Shown here one piece after another: positions 42,341-51,379 of a stretch of DNA of 64,000 nt. The stretch spans positions 6,988,001 through 7,052,000 of the forward strand of contig NZ_CP069396.1 of assembly GCF_016887565.1 (NCBI RefSeq). The letters are read 5' to 3'. The notes below the pieces were generated by a model, which was given only the letters and a program-made list of their open reading frames with translations, had not been told where the DNA came from and did not search any database. Source of the stretch: Archangium violaceum (GTDB taxonomy: Bacteria; Myxococcota; Myxococcia; Myxococcales; Myxococcaceae). Positions within the stretch are counted from its first letter, which is position 1. Each line of letters opens with the position of its first letter. The position numbers and the translations under genes are program-made.

Positions 42341-43495
42341 GTGTTCCTTGGGCGTCAGATGACCCTCCCTCGAGGGCTCCGGATACGGTTCACTCCGGCG
42401 TGGTGGATGGGCGTGCTGCTCCTCGTGCTCGGCCTCGCCTGCTCTCGCGGGGGCTCACCGCCTCCTCGCGCTCTCGTCCACGAGGCCTATGTCTGGCAAC
42501 GCGGCTGGAGCCCGGAGCTGGTCCAGGCCGTCACGCAGGCCCCCTCCGAGCTCGGCGCGCTCCGCGTGCTGGCGCGGGAACGCTCGGGACCGGCACGCAC
42601 CCCCGTGGACGTGGCGGTGGACGTGGAGAGCCTGGCGCGGAGCGGTCGCGAGGTGGTCGCGGTCATGCGGGTGGATGGTACAGCGCCACTCGATGGCATC
42701 TCCCTCCAGGAGGTCGCCACGCATGCCCGTGCCTGGCGGGCCAGGGGCGTCCGCGTACGCGGCATCGAGCTCGACCACGACTGTGCCACCGCGGCACTGG
42801 CCGACTACGCGAACTGGCTGGCGCGCGAACGGACGGCGATGGGAGACCTGCCGCTCTCCATCACGGCGCTCCCCACGTGGGTTTCTTCTCCCGCGCTCGC
42901 CCGTCTGGCCTCCATCCCCGAGGACGTCGTCCTCCAGGTGCACGCGGTACGCGCCCCCACCCTCTTCACTCCCGAGGAAGCCCGAGGCTTCGTCGAAGCC
43001 TGGTCGAAGGCCACCGGCCGCCCCTTCCACGTGGCACTCCCCACCTACCGTGTGCGTCTGCGCGACGGGACACGCCTGTCCGCCGAGCCTCGGGACGTGG
43101 CCCGGTTCCTCTCCGGGCTCCGCGAGCACCCCGTGGCGGGCGTGACGGGCGTCATCTGGTTCCGGCTCGGTCATCGCGGTGACCCCGAGGCCTGGAGCCT
43201 CCCCACGCTCATGGCGGTGGTGCGGGGCGAAGCGCTCGACCCGCGTTTCCTCCCGCGTCTGGTCGACGCGGGCGGGGGCACGCTGGACATCGTTCTCGAG
43301 AACACCGGCCGCGTGGATGCGGAGGCTCCCACGCGCCTCACCCTTTCTGGAAATCTCGAGGTCCTCGACGGCGTCGGTGGCTACACCGCGCGAGGGACCT
43401 CGCTCGTGGCGCGCACGCCTCCCCGCCTGCGCGCAGGCGAGCGCCGCGTCATCGGCTTCGTGCGGGGATCCGAGGTGGCCATTGCCTCTCCGTAA
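42341..43495 (+). CDS. DUF3142 domain lipoprotein
   Basis: The 384-residue protein has a signal peptide ending in LLVLGLACSRGG (lipobox LxAC). The body resembles DUF3142, a TIM-barrel, glycosidase-like family: EAYVWQRGWSPEL, VRVRGIELDHDCATAALADY, LPLSITALPTWV, WFRLGHRGDPEAWSL. The segment IELDHD supplies acidic residues at a typical catalytic strand end. The GTG at 42341 has AGGA upstream; an ATG at 42359 has no ribosome site. The next gene overlaps its end by 14 bases. The biological role is unknown. Confidence 0.75.
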   Translation: MFLGRQMTLPRGLRIRFTPAWWMGVLLLVLGLACSRGGSPPPRALVHEAYVWQRGWSPELVQAVTQAPSELGALRVLARERSGPARTPVDVAVDVESLARSGREVVAVMRVDGTAPLDGISLQEVATHARAWRARGVRVRGIELDHDCATAALADYANWLARERTAMGDLPLSITALPTWVSSPALARLASIPEDVVLQVHAVRAPTLFTPEEARGFVEAWSKATGRPFHVALPTYRVRLRDGTRLSAEPRDVARFLSGLREHPVAGVTGVIWFRLGHRGDPEAWSLPTLMAVVRGEALDPRFLPRLVDAGGGTLDIVLENTGRVDAEAPTRLTLSGNLEVLDGVGGYTARGTSLVARTPPRLRAGERRVIGFVRGSEVAIASP

Positions 43496-45539
43496 TCTAT
43501 TGGTGTGTCTGGTCGTCCTGGCGTCGTTCGCTCCCATGCGCCGCGCGCGTGCCTGCGGCCCCGACTTCCCTCCCGAGCTGCTGCACAATCGGGCCGCGAC
43601 ACTCGCGGAGCTGCCGGATGGACGCTTCGCGCACGAGGTCGCGCTGCTGGTGCCGAAGCCGGCGGAGCCCTTTCCCGTGGTCGAGAGCTACAAGGAGCCG
43701 GAAGGCGCCCGGGTGGGCGGCGGCGTCCGTGAGACGGAGCTGTACCAGTCCGGTGCCCAGGCCTTCCACGAGGGGCGCTGGGAGGAGGCCCGTGCCCGAT
43801 TCCTCGAGGTGCTCGAACTGCCCGCCGAGGAGCGCCGCCGTTTCTCCCCTTTCGCGGCCTTCATGCTGGGACGTACGGCCGAGTCGACGCAGGAGGCCCG
43901 CCAGCGCTTCTCCGAGGTCCGCGAGCTGGTCCGCCAGGGCTTCGAGGATCCGCTGGGTCTCGCACTGGCGAGCTTCGGTGAGGAAGCACGGGCGCTGCTC
44001 GAAGAGGGCGACGACGTGGGAGCCCTCCACCTCTACGCGGAGCAGGTGGCCCACGGGAGCGATCTCGGGGTGATCTCCCTGTTGCAGGTCTCCCGAGCAC
44101 TCGCCCGTGACGAGGCGCGCCTGCGGCGGGTGCTCCAGGATCCACTGGGGCAGCGCCTGCTCACGACCTATGCCTGGACGCGTGGACAGGAGTTGCTGTG
44201 GGCGGACGAGGAAACAAGAACGCCCGGCCCACTGGCCCGGCTGCTGGAGACGCTCGCGTCCGTCCCCGGACTGGCCGGGGCGGATCGGCTGGCGGCGGGA
44301 GCGTGGCGCGCGGGCCGCTTCGAGATCGCCGAGCGCTTCGCCGCACAGGAGCGGACCCCTCTTGCCTCCTGGGTGAAGGCGAAGCTGGCGCTGCGCCGGG
44401 GTGACAAGACCGCGGCGGATCAGTACCTCGCGGAAGCCGCGCGGGGGATTCCGGAGGCGGACGACTGGAGGGGCGAGGATGAGCCTCATCCGCGGCGCCC
44501 GAGAGCGCACGTGGAAGGTGAGCGAGCCGCCCTCGCGCTCATGCGCGGCGACTTCTCCCAGGCGGCGGAGCTCTCATGGGCGAGCTGCTCCTGGCCGGAC
44601 ATCGCCTACGTGGCCGAGCGCGTGCTGACGGTGGAGGAGCTCCAGCGGTTCGTCGCGGCCCATGCTTCCGATCCGAAGGACCGCTGCCAGTCCGAGATGA
44701 AGTTCTTCCCGTGGGGTTATGAAGGCGACGATGAAGGTCCGGGCCTGGACATACGCCTGCGCCTGCTGCTCGGAAGGCGCCTGATGCGGAGTGGACGGGG
44801 TCAGGAGGCCCTGGAGTACTTCCGGGGCACGAAGTGGGAGGAGTTCTCGCGGCAGTACGTGGACGCACTCGAGCGGGCCCGGGGAGCCTGGTGGGACAGC
44901 GTGGCCCGGGCACAGGCGCTCTACTCCGCGGCGAAGCTCGCGCGCGCTCACGGCATGGAGTTGCTGGGCACCGAGGCCGCGCCCGATTGGTCCTGGACGT
45001 ACGGGGAGTTCGACGTGGGGGACTGGCATCGAGAGACGGAGCAGCCCGGCGAGAGCGCCGCGACGCGGGCCGTGTTGGGCGTGTTGGGGGACATCCCGCT
45101 CACCACGCAGGCCGAGGAAGAGCGGTTGGCCGCCCATGGGCCGACGCATCCCCTGCGCTTCCACTACCGCTCCACGGCGGCGGATCTGGCCGAGCAGGCC
45201 GCGGAGCAGGTGCATCCGCGCAGCCAGGCGTACGCGGCACTCCTGTGCCACGCGGCGCGGTTCGCCTCGAAAACCGAGCCGGAACGGGTCCAGCGCCTCT
45301 GGCTCACCTATGTAAGGAAGGGGGCACTCATCGAGGACGCCTGGCAGTTTGGTCAGAGCTGCCCGGAGCCGGACTTCGAGCGGCTGCGCAACCAGAAGGT
45401 CGCCCCACCGTGGAAGGTCTGGCGGCTCCGGACCGTGGTGACGGTGGGTGGCGGCATCATGCTGCTGCCACTGGCGGGCGCCGTTCTGCTCGTGCGCCGC
45501 AAGCGCAAGGACACGGGCGGCCAGGGCAGTGACTCATAG
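43482..45539 (+). CDS. Exported TPR-like repeat protein with C-terminal membrane anchor
   Basis: The 685-residue protein starts at a TTG at 43482 with GAGG six bases upstream, inside the end of the DUF3142 gene; an in-frame GTG at 43503 is an alternative. The N-terminus PLRNLLVCLVVLASFAPMRR and ARACGPDF is a signal peptide. The body is helical with TPR-like repeats (AQAFHEGRWEEARARFLEVL, AGAWRAGRFEIAERFAAQER, LAEAARGIPEADDW). A membrane helix (VVTVGGGIMLLPLAGAVLLV) and RRKRK end the chain. It probably works with the DUF3142 lipoprotein in the envelope; function unknown. Confidence 0.75.
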   Translation: MPLRNLLVCLVVLASFAPMRRARACGPDFPPELLHNRAATLAELPDGRFAHEVALLVPKPAEPFPVVESYKEPEGARVGGGVRETELYQSGAQAFHEGRWEEARARFLEVLELPAEERRRFSPFAAFMLGRTAESTQEARQRFSEVRELVRQGFEDPLGLALASFGEEARALLEEGDDVGALHLYAEQVAHGSDLGVISLLQVSRALARDEARLRRVLQDPLGQRLLTTYAWTRGQELLWADEETRTPGPLARLLETLASVPGLAGADRLAAGAWRAGRFEIAERFAAQERTPLASWVKAKLALRRGDKTAADQYLAEAARGIPEADDWRGEDEPHPRRPRAHVEGERAALALMRGDFSQAAELSWASCSWPDIAYVAERVLTVEELQRFVAAHASDPKDRCQSEMKFFPWGYEGDDEGPGLDIRLRLLLGRRLMRSGRGQEALEYFRGTKWEEFSRQYVDALERARGAWWDSVARAQALYSAAKLARAHGMELLGTEAAPDWSWTYGEFDVGDWHRETEQPGESAATRAVLGVLGDIPLTTQAEEERLAAHGPTHPLRFHYRSTAADLAEQAAEQVHPRSQAYAALLCHAARFASKTEPERVQRLWLTYVRKGALIEDAWQFGQSCPEPDFERLRNQKVAPPWKVWRLRTVVTVGGGIMLLPLAGAVLLVRRKRKDTGGQGSDS

Positions 45540-45540
45540 A

Positions 45541-45574
45541 CCCTCACCCCGTCCCTCTCCCAGGGGGAGAGGGG
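45541..45574. repeat. REP-like palindrome, copy 7
   Basis: CCCTCACCCCGTCCCTCTCC followed by CAGGGGGAGAGGGG and then TTTTG. It lies two bases after a stop codon, between convergent genes, and could act as a terminator. Confidence 0.85.
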
Positions 45575-45589
45575 TTTTGTCCTTCCCAT

Positions 45590-46675
45590 TCAGGGACGGA
45601 TGCTCTCCGTCTCAATGGCCCGGGCCGCAGTCTTCGAGAGGACTCGAACGCCGACGATCATCGCCGCGAAGCGCTCGTCCTTCGTCAGCCCCTGCTTGAA
45701 CCGATAGTAGATCTGCTGCGCGATCACCGACACCTTGAAGAGCGACAGCACGTAGTGGAACGCGATTCCACTCGTGTCACGTCCGCTCTTCTCCGCGTAC
45801 CGCGCCACCAGTTCCTCGCGCGTCAGGTTCCCCGGTAGCATCGTCAGCCCGAACGGCAGCGCCACACGCTCCTGGGAATCCTTCGCCTCCGCCCAGTACG
45901 CCAGCGCCATCCCCAGATCCGACAGCGGATCGCCGATCGTCGCCATCTCCCAGTCCAGCACCGCTCGGATGCTCGGGAGCTTCTCCGGATCCAACACCAG
46001 GTTGTCGTACTTGTAGTCGTTGTGGATCAGCGTCGGTGGCAGTTCCTTCGGGAGGTGTGCCGCCAGCCACTTCGCCACCTGCTCCATCTCGGCGATGTCG
46101 TCCGTCTTCGCCTTGCCGTAGCGCTCCGTCCACCCCGCCACCTGCCGGCCCAGGTAGCCCTCCGGCTTCCCGAGCTCCCCCAGTCCCGCCGCGCGCCAGT
46201 CCACCGCGTGCAGCTCGACCAGGTTGTCCACGAAGTTCTCCGACAGCTTCCTCATGAGCTCCGGCGTCAGCTCCAGTCCCTTCGGTGGCTTCGCCCGGAT
46301 GATGACCCCACGCACCCGCTCCATCACGTAGAAGGGCACAGCCATCGGTGACTCGCTCTCGCCGCAGAACACCAGCGGCCGGGGCACCTTCGGGTACACC
46401 GGCAGCAACCCGCTGAGGATGCGGTACTCGCGGCCCATGTCGTGCCCGGCCTTGATCGCCTTGGCCCCGAATGGCGGCCGGCGCAGCACCAGCTCCCGCT
46501 CGCCCATCCGCAGCAGGTACGTCAGGTTCGAGTGCCCTCCCGGGAACTGCTCCACCACCAGTGGCCCCGTCAGCCCCGGCACCTTCTCGGCCAGGTACTT
46601 CTCCAGCCACGCGACGTCCAGCTCCTCTCCCGGACGCACTTCCCTCGTCCGGTCCAGCCACTCCGGTGTGCTCAT
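45590..46675 (-). CDS. APH-family phosphotransferase, likely hydroxyacyl-CoA kinase (LvaA/ACAD10-11 N-domain-like)
   Basis: The 361-residue protein has the aminoglycoside-phosphotransferase kinase fold: FPGGHSNLTYLL nucleotide loop, Lys/Arg in LVLRRPP, catalytic IHNDYKYDN and metal-binding LDWEMATIGDP. Its ATG overlaps the stop of the acyl-CoA dehydrogenase gene (ATGA at 46672-46675). The same two domains are fused in mammalian ACAD10/11 and paired in the Pseudomonas lva locus, where the kinase phosphorylates 4-hydroxyacyl-CoA. The role is inferred from that pairing. Confidence 0.85.
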   Translation of the reverse strand: MSTPEWLDRTREVRPGEELDVAWLEKYLAEKVPGLTGPLVVEQFPGGHSNLTYLLRMGERELVLRRPPFGAKAIKAGHDMGREYRILSGLLPVYPKVPRPLVFCGESESPMAVPFYVMERVRGVIIRAKPPKGLELTPELMRKLSENFVDNLVELHAVDWRAAGLGELGKPEGYLGRQVAGWTERYGKAKTDDIAEMEQVAKWLAAHLPKELPPTLIHNDYKYDNLVLDPEKLPSIRAVLDWEMATIGDPLSDLGMALAYWAEAKDSQERVALPFGLTMLPGNLTREELVARYAEKSGRDTSGIAFHYVLSLFKVSVIAQQIYYRFKQGLTKDERFAAMIVGVRVLSKTAARAIETESIRP

Positions 46676-47886
46676 TCCGCACTCCCCTTCTTCAGGCCGT
46701 AGCGCTCCAGGATCCGCCTCGCCAGCGACGACTTGTGCACTTCGTCCGCTCCGTCGTAGATGCGCGCGCCCCGCTCGTGGCCCCACCAGTAGGCCAGCGG
46801 CGTCGCGTCCGTCAGGCCCATCGCGCCGTGCGTCTGGATCGCCCGATCCAGCACCCGCTGCAGCACGTTCGCCACGTAGAACTTGATGGCGGAGATCTCA
46901 TCCCGCGCCTTCGCCGCCCCCTCCTTCTCCATCTTCCACGCCGCGTGCAGCACCATCAGCCGCGCCGCGTTGATCTCCGCCCGCGAGTCCGCGATCCACT
47001 CCTGCACCATCTGCCGCGTCCCCAGCGGCTTGCCCGGCGACAGCTCCCGGCTCACCGCCCGCTCGCACATCAGATCGAACGCCCGCTCGCAGATACCCAG
47101 CCACCGCATGCAGTGGTAGATGCGCCCCGGCCCCAGGCGATCCTGCGCGATGACGAACCCCATCCCCTCCTGGCCCAGCCGGTTGTCCACCGGCACCCGG
47201 ACGTTCTCCAGCACCATCTCCGAGTGGCTCGCCCAACCCTCGCCCGCCTCGCCCGCCACCGGGATGTTCCTCACCCGCTTGAAGCCCGGCGTGTCCATGG
47301 GGACGATGATCTGGCTTGCCCGCAGGTACGGGCTCGAGGCCTCCGGATCCGTCACTGCCATCACGATGCAGAAGGACGCTCCGTCCGCCCCCGAGGTGAA
47401 CCACTTGTGCCCGTCCAGCACGTACGTGTCACCCTCGCGGCGCGCCCGCGTCCCCAGCCACGCCGGGTTCGAGCCCGCGTGCTCTGGCTCCGTCATCCCG
47501 AAGCACGAGCGGATCTCCCCGCGCACCAGTGGCTTCAGGAAGCGCTCCTTCTGCGCCGCCGTCCCGTGGTGCGCCAGCACCTCCATGTTCCCCGCATCCG
47601 GCGCCTGGCAGTTGAACACGTAGTGCCCCAGCGGGCTCCGACCCAGCTCCTCCGCCAGATGCGCGAACTCCATCAGCGACAGGCCCCCTCCCCCGTGCTC
47701 CTTGCCCATGTGCGGCGCGGACAGGCCGTTCTTCCGCACCTCTTCACGGAGTTGCTCCAGCTCCGGCTGGAGCGCGTGGAAGCCCTTCGTCTGCAGCGCG
47801 CTCTCGAGCGGCTGCACTTGATCGCGGATGAAGCCTCGTACCTCCGGGAGGAGATTCCTCAGTGACTCCGGTGGAGTGAAATCCAT
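46672..47886 (-). CDS. Acyl-CoA dehydrogenase (ACAD10/11-like)
   Basis: The 404-residue protein is a standard-length FAD enzyme: CFGMTEPEHAGSNPAW and GHKWFTSGADGASFCIVM bind FAD and substrate; the C-terminal helices contain RMVQEWIADSRAEINAARLM-type sequence and QTHGAMGLTDATPLAYWWGH. The motif EPEHAGSN is typical of the ACAD10/11 branch. The ATG at 47886 starts MDFTPPESLRNLL. It overlaps the kinase gene downstream, so phospho-hydroxyacyl-CoA processing in one route is likely. Confidence 0.92.
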   Translation of the reverse strand: MDFTPPESLRNLLPEVRGFIRDQVQPLESALQTKGFHALQPELEQLREEVRKNGLSAPHMGKEHGGGGLSLMEFAHLAEELGRSPLGHYVFNCQAPDAGNMEVLAHHGTAAQKERFLKPLVRGEIRSCFGMTEPEHAGSNPAWLGTRARREGDTYVLDGHKWFTSGADGASFCIVMAVTDPEASSPYLRASQIIVPMDTPGFKRVRNIPVAGEAGEGWASHSEMVLENVRVPVDNRLGQEGMGFVIAQDRLGPGRIYHCMRWLGICERAFDLMCERAVSRELSPGKPLGTRQMVQEWIADSRAEINAARLMVLHAAWKMEKEGAAKARDEISAIKFYVANVLQRVLDRAIQTHGAMGLTDATPLAYWWGHERGARIYDGADEVHKSSLARRILERYGLKKGSAE

Positions 47887-47931
47887 GCACTCGTCTCCTG
47901 GGCTCGTCTGGGTCGAACACCGTGACGGGTA

Positions 47932-47965
47932 CCCTCACCCTCGCCCTCTCCCGAAGGGAGAGGGG
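47932..47965. repeat. REP-like palindrome, copy 8
   Basis: CCCTCACCCTCGCCCTCTCC followed by CGAAGGGAGAGGGG, between the acyl-CoA dehydrogenase start and the end of the upstream hydrolase gene on the same strand. It may split the cluster into two transcripts. Confidence 0.85.
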
Positions 47966-47990
47966 ATGACTCGGGATCCTGCTTCTCGGC

Positions 47991-48815
47991 TCACCCTACC
48001 CGGCGCGTCCCCGAAGACACCTCGCCCAGGAACTCCTCCAGCGCGGCGTTCAACAGTTCCGGCTCCTCCACCGTCGAGGTGTGCCCACCTCGCGGCAGCT
48101 TCACCAGCTTCGACCCCTGGATCGCTCCATGGATGCGCTCGGCCTTCGCCGGCACCGTGGCCGTGTCCTCCCCTCCCACCAGCACCAGCGTCGGTGTCTT
48201 CACTCGCGACAGCTCGTCGTACACGCCGCGCCGCCGGATGACCCCGTTCACCGCGCGCCAGATGTCACGCCGGTTCTCCTTCAGCTGGCGCTCCCAGTCG
48301 GCCCGCTCGGCCGCCCGCGCCGGATCCTCCAGGAACGTGCGGCCGAACATGATCGGCATCACCCGCTTCGCCACCAACCCGAGCCCCAGCCAGCGCGCGA
48401 TGAAGTTGAGCACCTTGTAGCGCGGCACGTTCTCCGTCGGCTCCGGGTCCGCCGACGTCTCCAGCAGCATCAGCGAGCGCAGCAGGTCCGGCCTCCTCGC
48501 CGCCAGCCTCATCCCCACGAAGCCCCCCATGGACAGCCCCACGAAGTGGCACGGCCCCACGCCCAGCTTCTCGATGAGCCCCACCCCGTCCGCGTACACC
48601 GTTTCCATGTCCACGGTGTCCACCTTCCACACGTCGCTCCGCCCCTGGCCACGGTGGTCGTAGGTGATGCAGCGATAGCGGTCCTTCAGCGCCGCCACCT
48701 GCTTGTCGAACATCCGGCCGCTCCAGAGCAGGCCGTGGCTGAACACGATGGGCTCTCCCGAGCCTCCCGTGTCCTCGTAATACAGACGGGTACCATTGAC
48801 GTCCAGGAAGGGCAT
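47991..48815 (-). CDS. Alpha/beta hydrolase
   Basis: The 274-residue protein starts MPFLDVNGTRLYYEDTGGSG. Oxyanion region FSHGLLWSGRMFD, then TYDHRGQGRSD, nucleophile elbow VGLSMGGFVGMRLA, Asp in LVGGEDTATVP and His in LPRGGHTSTVEEP. It belongs to the broad group with 3-oxoadipate enol-lactonase, esterase and thioesterase members. In this cluster it could hydrolyse a lactone to the hydroxy acid or release an acyl group; this is an inference. It lies 25 bases downstream of the SDR gene. Confidence 0.87.
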   Translation of the reverse strand: MPFLDVNGTRLYYEDTGGSGEPIVFSHGLLWSGRMFDKQVAALKDRYRCITYDHRGQGRSDVWKVDTVDMETVYADGVGLIEKLGVGPCHFVGLSMGGFVGMRLAARRPDLLRSLMLLETSADPEPTENVPRYKVLNFIARWLGLGLVAKRVMPIMFGRTFLEDPARAAERADWERQLKENRRDIWRAVNGVIRRRGVYDELSRVKTPTLVLVGGEDTATVPAKAERIHGAIQGSKLVKLPRGGHTSTVEEPELLNAALEEFLGEVSSGTRRVG

Positions 48816-48840
48816 GGTGCGCTCCGAGTCGAAGGGTTGC

Positions 48841-49608
48841 TCACATCGCCGTGGTGCCACCGTCCACGACGAGCTCCGAGCCCGTCATCAGCTTGGACTC
48901 GTCCGAGGCGAGGTACAGCACCGCGTAGGCGATATCGTCCGGCTCACCGATGTGGCCGAGCGGAATCATGCGCGCCAGCCGCGCCTTCCCCTCCGCCACG
49001 TCGCCCTTCATGCCCGCGAAGCCTTCCACCATGGGCGTGTCGATGAAGGTGGGGTGCAAGGAGTTGCACCGGATGCCGTAACCCTTGCGCGCGCAGTGCA
49101 GCGCCACGGACTTCGTCAGCAGGCGCACCCCGCCCTTGCTCGAGCAGTACGCCGCGAGGTTCTCCGACCCCACCAGCCCCGCCACCGAGCTGACGTTGAT
49201 GATGGAGCCCTTCGCGCCGCACTTGCGCATGCCTCGGATGCCGTGCTTGCAGCCCAGGAACACCCCGTCCAGGTTCACCGCGTGGACGAGCCTCCACTCC
49301 TCCAGGGACAGGGACTCGACGTCCTTGGCCACGCCAATGCCCGCGTTGTTCACCACCACGTCCAGCCGGCCGAACGTCGCCACCACCTCGTCCACCACCC
49401 GCTCCCAGTCGGCCTCCTGCGTCACGTCCAGCTTCCAGGCCCGAGCGGCCTCGCCCAACGCGCCAGCCACCTCCTTCGCCCCGGGCTCGTTGCGATCCGT
49501 GATCGCCACGCGCGCACCCTCGCGGGCCAACATCGCCGCCGCCGCCTTGCCCAACCCCGACGCCCCTCCCGTCACCAACGCCACCTTGCCTTCGACTCGT
49601 CCAGCCAT
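48841..49608 (-). CDS. Short-chain dehydrogenase/reductase
   Basis: The 255-residue protein is a classical SDR: cofactor loop VTGGASGLGKAAA, Asp in ITDRNEPG (NAD preference), VVVNNAGIG, catalytic Ser in INVSSVAG and YCSSKGGV with Tyr and Lys, and C-terminal SELVVDGGTTAM. It resembles cyclopentanol or 3-hydroxyacyl dehydrogenases. The ATG at 49608 has GAGG upstream. First gene of the minus-strand catabolic cluster, it probably interconverts a hydroxy and an oxo acid. Confidence 0.92.
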   Translation of the reverse strand: MAGRVEGKVALVTGGASGLGKAAAAMLAREGARVAITDRNEPGAKEVAGALGEAARAWKLDVTQEADWERVVDEVVATFGRLDVVVNNAGIGVAKDVESLSLEEWRLVHAVNLDGVFLGCKHGIRGMRKCGAKGSIINVSSVAGLVGSENLAAYCSSKGGVRLLTKSVALHCARKGYGIRCNSLHPTFIDTPMVEGFAGMKGDVAEGKARLARMIPLGHIGEPDDIAYAVLYLASDESKLMTGSELVVDGGTTAM

Positions 49609-49796
49609 CACTCACCTCTCCGTTGTGAAGACGCGCTAGCATGCCGTGCGGGCCGCCGAGCGGCTCTCGGGGGCGCGAGGCGCCCGGAGCCTACCCCGCT
49701 CCCCACTCACGTGGTGCAGGAATGTCCGTCACGGACAAGGGGTTCTGGCGCGCCGCGTCGGCCCGGTGGCAAGCTCTCTCTGGACAGGAGCATTCC

Positions 49797-50279
49797 ATGG
49801 ATTTCCCACCCAGCGCATGGCAGTTGTGGCTCCTCGCCGCGGTCCTCGCGGGAGCATTGGAGATCGCCCTCCCGGGCTTCGTGATGCTCTGGTTCTCCGT
49901 GGGAGCACTGGCCGCCAGCCTCTCGGCGGCCCTGGGGCTGGGCATCGACTTCCAGCTCACCAGCTTCACGCTCGTCTCCCTGGGCCTCTTCGCGGCCTCG
50001 CGCACCCTCTTCAAGAAGGCCTTCATGCGCACCGCCACGCAGATGAAGACGGGCGTGGAGGCCATGCTGGGCCAGGAGGCCGTGGTGACCGAGTCCCTCG
50101 TCGAGGGGCACGGGGGGACGGTGCGCATCAACGGAGAGCTCTGGACGGCGCGCTCGCTCGCGGGTCCCGTGGCCGAGGGTGAGCGCGTCATCGTCGAGCA
50201 GGTGGAAGGTCTGAAGCTATGGGTGCGGCGTCCCTCGGCCGCGCTCGAGGTTCCCCTGAAAAAGAAGGAAGGTCGCTAG
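49797..50279 (+). CDS. nfeD: NfeD family membrane protein
   Basis: The 160-residue protein has hydrophobic helices (WLLAAVLAGALEIALPGFVM, LWFSVGALAASLSAALGLGI, SFTLVSLGLFAAS) and a C-terminal OB-fold domain (EAMLGQEAVVTESLVEGHGG, VEGLKLWVRRP). NfeD proteins work with stomatin-type SPFH proteins, and the SPFH gene starts at the next base after its stop. The ATG at 49797 has AGGAG upstream. Confidence 0.88.
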   Translation: MDFPPSAWQLWLLAAVLAGALEIALPGFVMLWFSVGALAASLSAALGLGIDFQLTSFTLVSLGLFAASRTLFKKAFMRTATQMKTGVEAMLGQEAVVTESLVEGHGGTVRINGELWTARSLAGPVAEGERVIVEQVEGLKLWVRRPSAALEVPLKKKEGR

Positions 50280-51350
50280 ATGGGTACCGCAATCCTCTTC
50301 ATCATCGCGCTGGCCGTGGGCTTCGGCCTCATCAAGGGCCTGCGCATCGTGCCGCAAGCCAAGGTCATGGTCATCGAGCGCCTGGGGAAGTTCCACCACG
50401 TGGCGCACAGCGGCCTGAACGTGCTCGTGCCGTTCCTCGACTCGCCGCGCGCCATGGAGATGCGCGTGGGCAACCGCTACACCCGCACCAACCTGGTGGA
50501 CATGCGCGAGCAGGTCATGGGCTTCGAGACCGTGCAGGTCATCACCCATGACAACGTCACCATGGAGGTGGGCTCGGTCATCTACTACCAGGTCGTGGAT
50601 CCGGCGAAGGCGCTCTACGAGGTGGAGAATCTGGCGCTGGCGATCGAGCAGCTCACCATGACGAACCTGCGCAACATCATGGGCGGGCTGACGCTGGACC
50701 AGACCCTCACCAGCCGCGAGACGGTCAACACCAAGCTGCGCACGGTGTTGGACGAGGCCACCGAGAAGTGGGGCGTGAAGGTGACGCGGGTGGAGCTGCG
50801 CGAGATCGAGCCGCCCGCCGCCATCAAGGACGCCATGGCCAAGCAGATGACGGCCGAGCGCGAGCGCCGCGCCGAGGTGACCAAGGCGGAGGGTGACAAG
50901 GCTGCCGCCATCCTCTCCGCGGAGGGCGAGAAGATCTCCCGGATCCTCCGGGCGGAGGCCGAGCGCGACGCGGAGGTGGCTCGCGCCGAGGGCCGCAAGC
51001 GCGCCACGCTGCTGGATGCCGAGGCCAAGGCGGAGGCCACGCGGCTGGTGTTCGACGCCATCAACTCCGGTGGAGGAGCAACCCCCGAGGTGCTGGCGCT
51101 GCGCTACATGGAGACGCTGCAGGAGCTGGGTAAGGGCGACAACAAGATGTTCGTCCCGTACGAGGCCACGGCGGCGCTCGGCAGCATCGCGACGCTCAAG
51201 GAGGTGTTCGCGAGGGAAGGAAGCGCCGAGAAGGCGCGTCCCACCCCCAGCGCCGCGGTCCTGAGTGCGCAGGCCCTGACGCGCACGGTGACGGCAGCGC
51301 CCCCGGCGATGCCGGTGCGCAACCGCCCGCCGCTGCCATCGGAGGAGTAA
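50280..51350 (+). CDS. Paraslipin/stomatin-like SPFH protein (QmcA type)
   Basis: The 356-residue protein has an N-terminal membrane helix (AILFIIALAVGFGLIKGLRI), the SPFH domain (VMVIERLGKFHHVAHSGLNV, VDMREQVMGFETVQVITHDN, YYQVVDPAKALYEVENLALA), a charged coiled coil (ERERRAEVTKAEGDKAAAIL) and a flexible Pro/Ala C-terminus. The ATG at 50280 directly follows the nfeD stop. The pair is the conserved NfeD-paraslipin operon, thought to maintain membrane microdomains and membrane-protein quality. Confidence 0.93.
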   Translation: MGTAILFIIALAVGFGLIKGLRIVPQAKVMVIERLGKFHHVAHSGLNVLVPFLDSPRAMEMRVGNRYTRTNLVDMREQVMGFETVQVITHDNVTMEVGSVIYYQVVDPAKALYEVENLALAIEQLTMTNLRNIMGGLTLDQTLTSRETVNTKLRTVLDEATEKWGVKVTRVELREIEPPAAIKDAMAKQMTAERERRAEVTKAEGDKAAAILSAEGEKISRILRAEAERDAEVARAEGRKRATLLDAEAKAEATRLVFDAINSGGGATPEVLALRYMETLQELGKGDNKMFVPYEATAALGSIATLKEVFAREGSAEKARPTPSAAVLSAQALTRTVTAAPPAMPVRNRPPLPSEE

Positions 51351-51379
51351 TCGCCAACCTCCCCTCACCGCGCCCCCCT

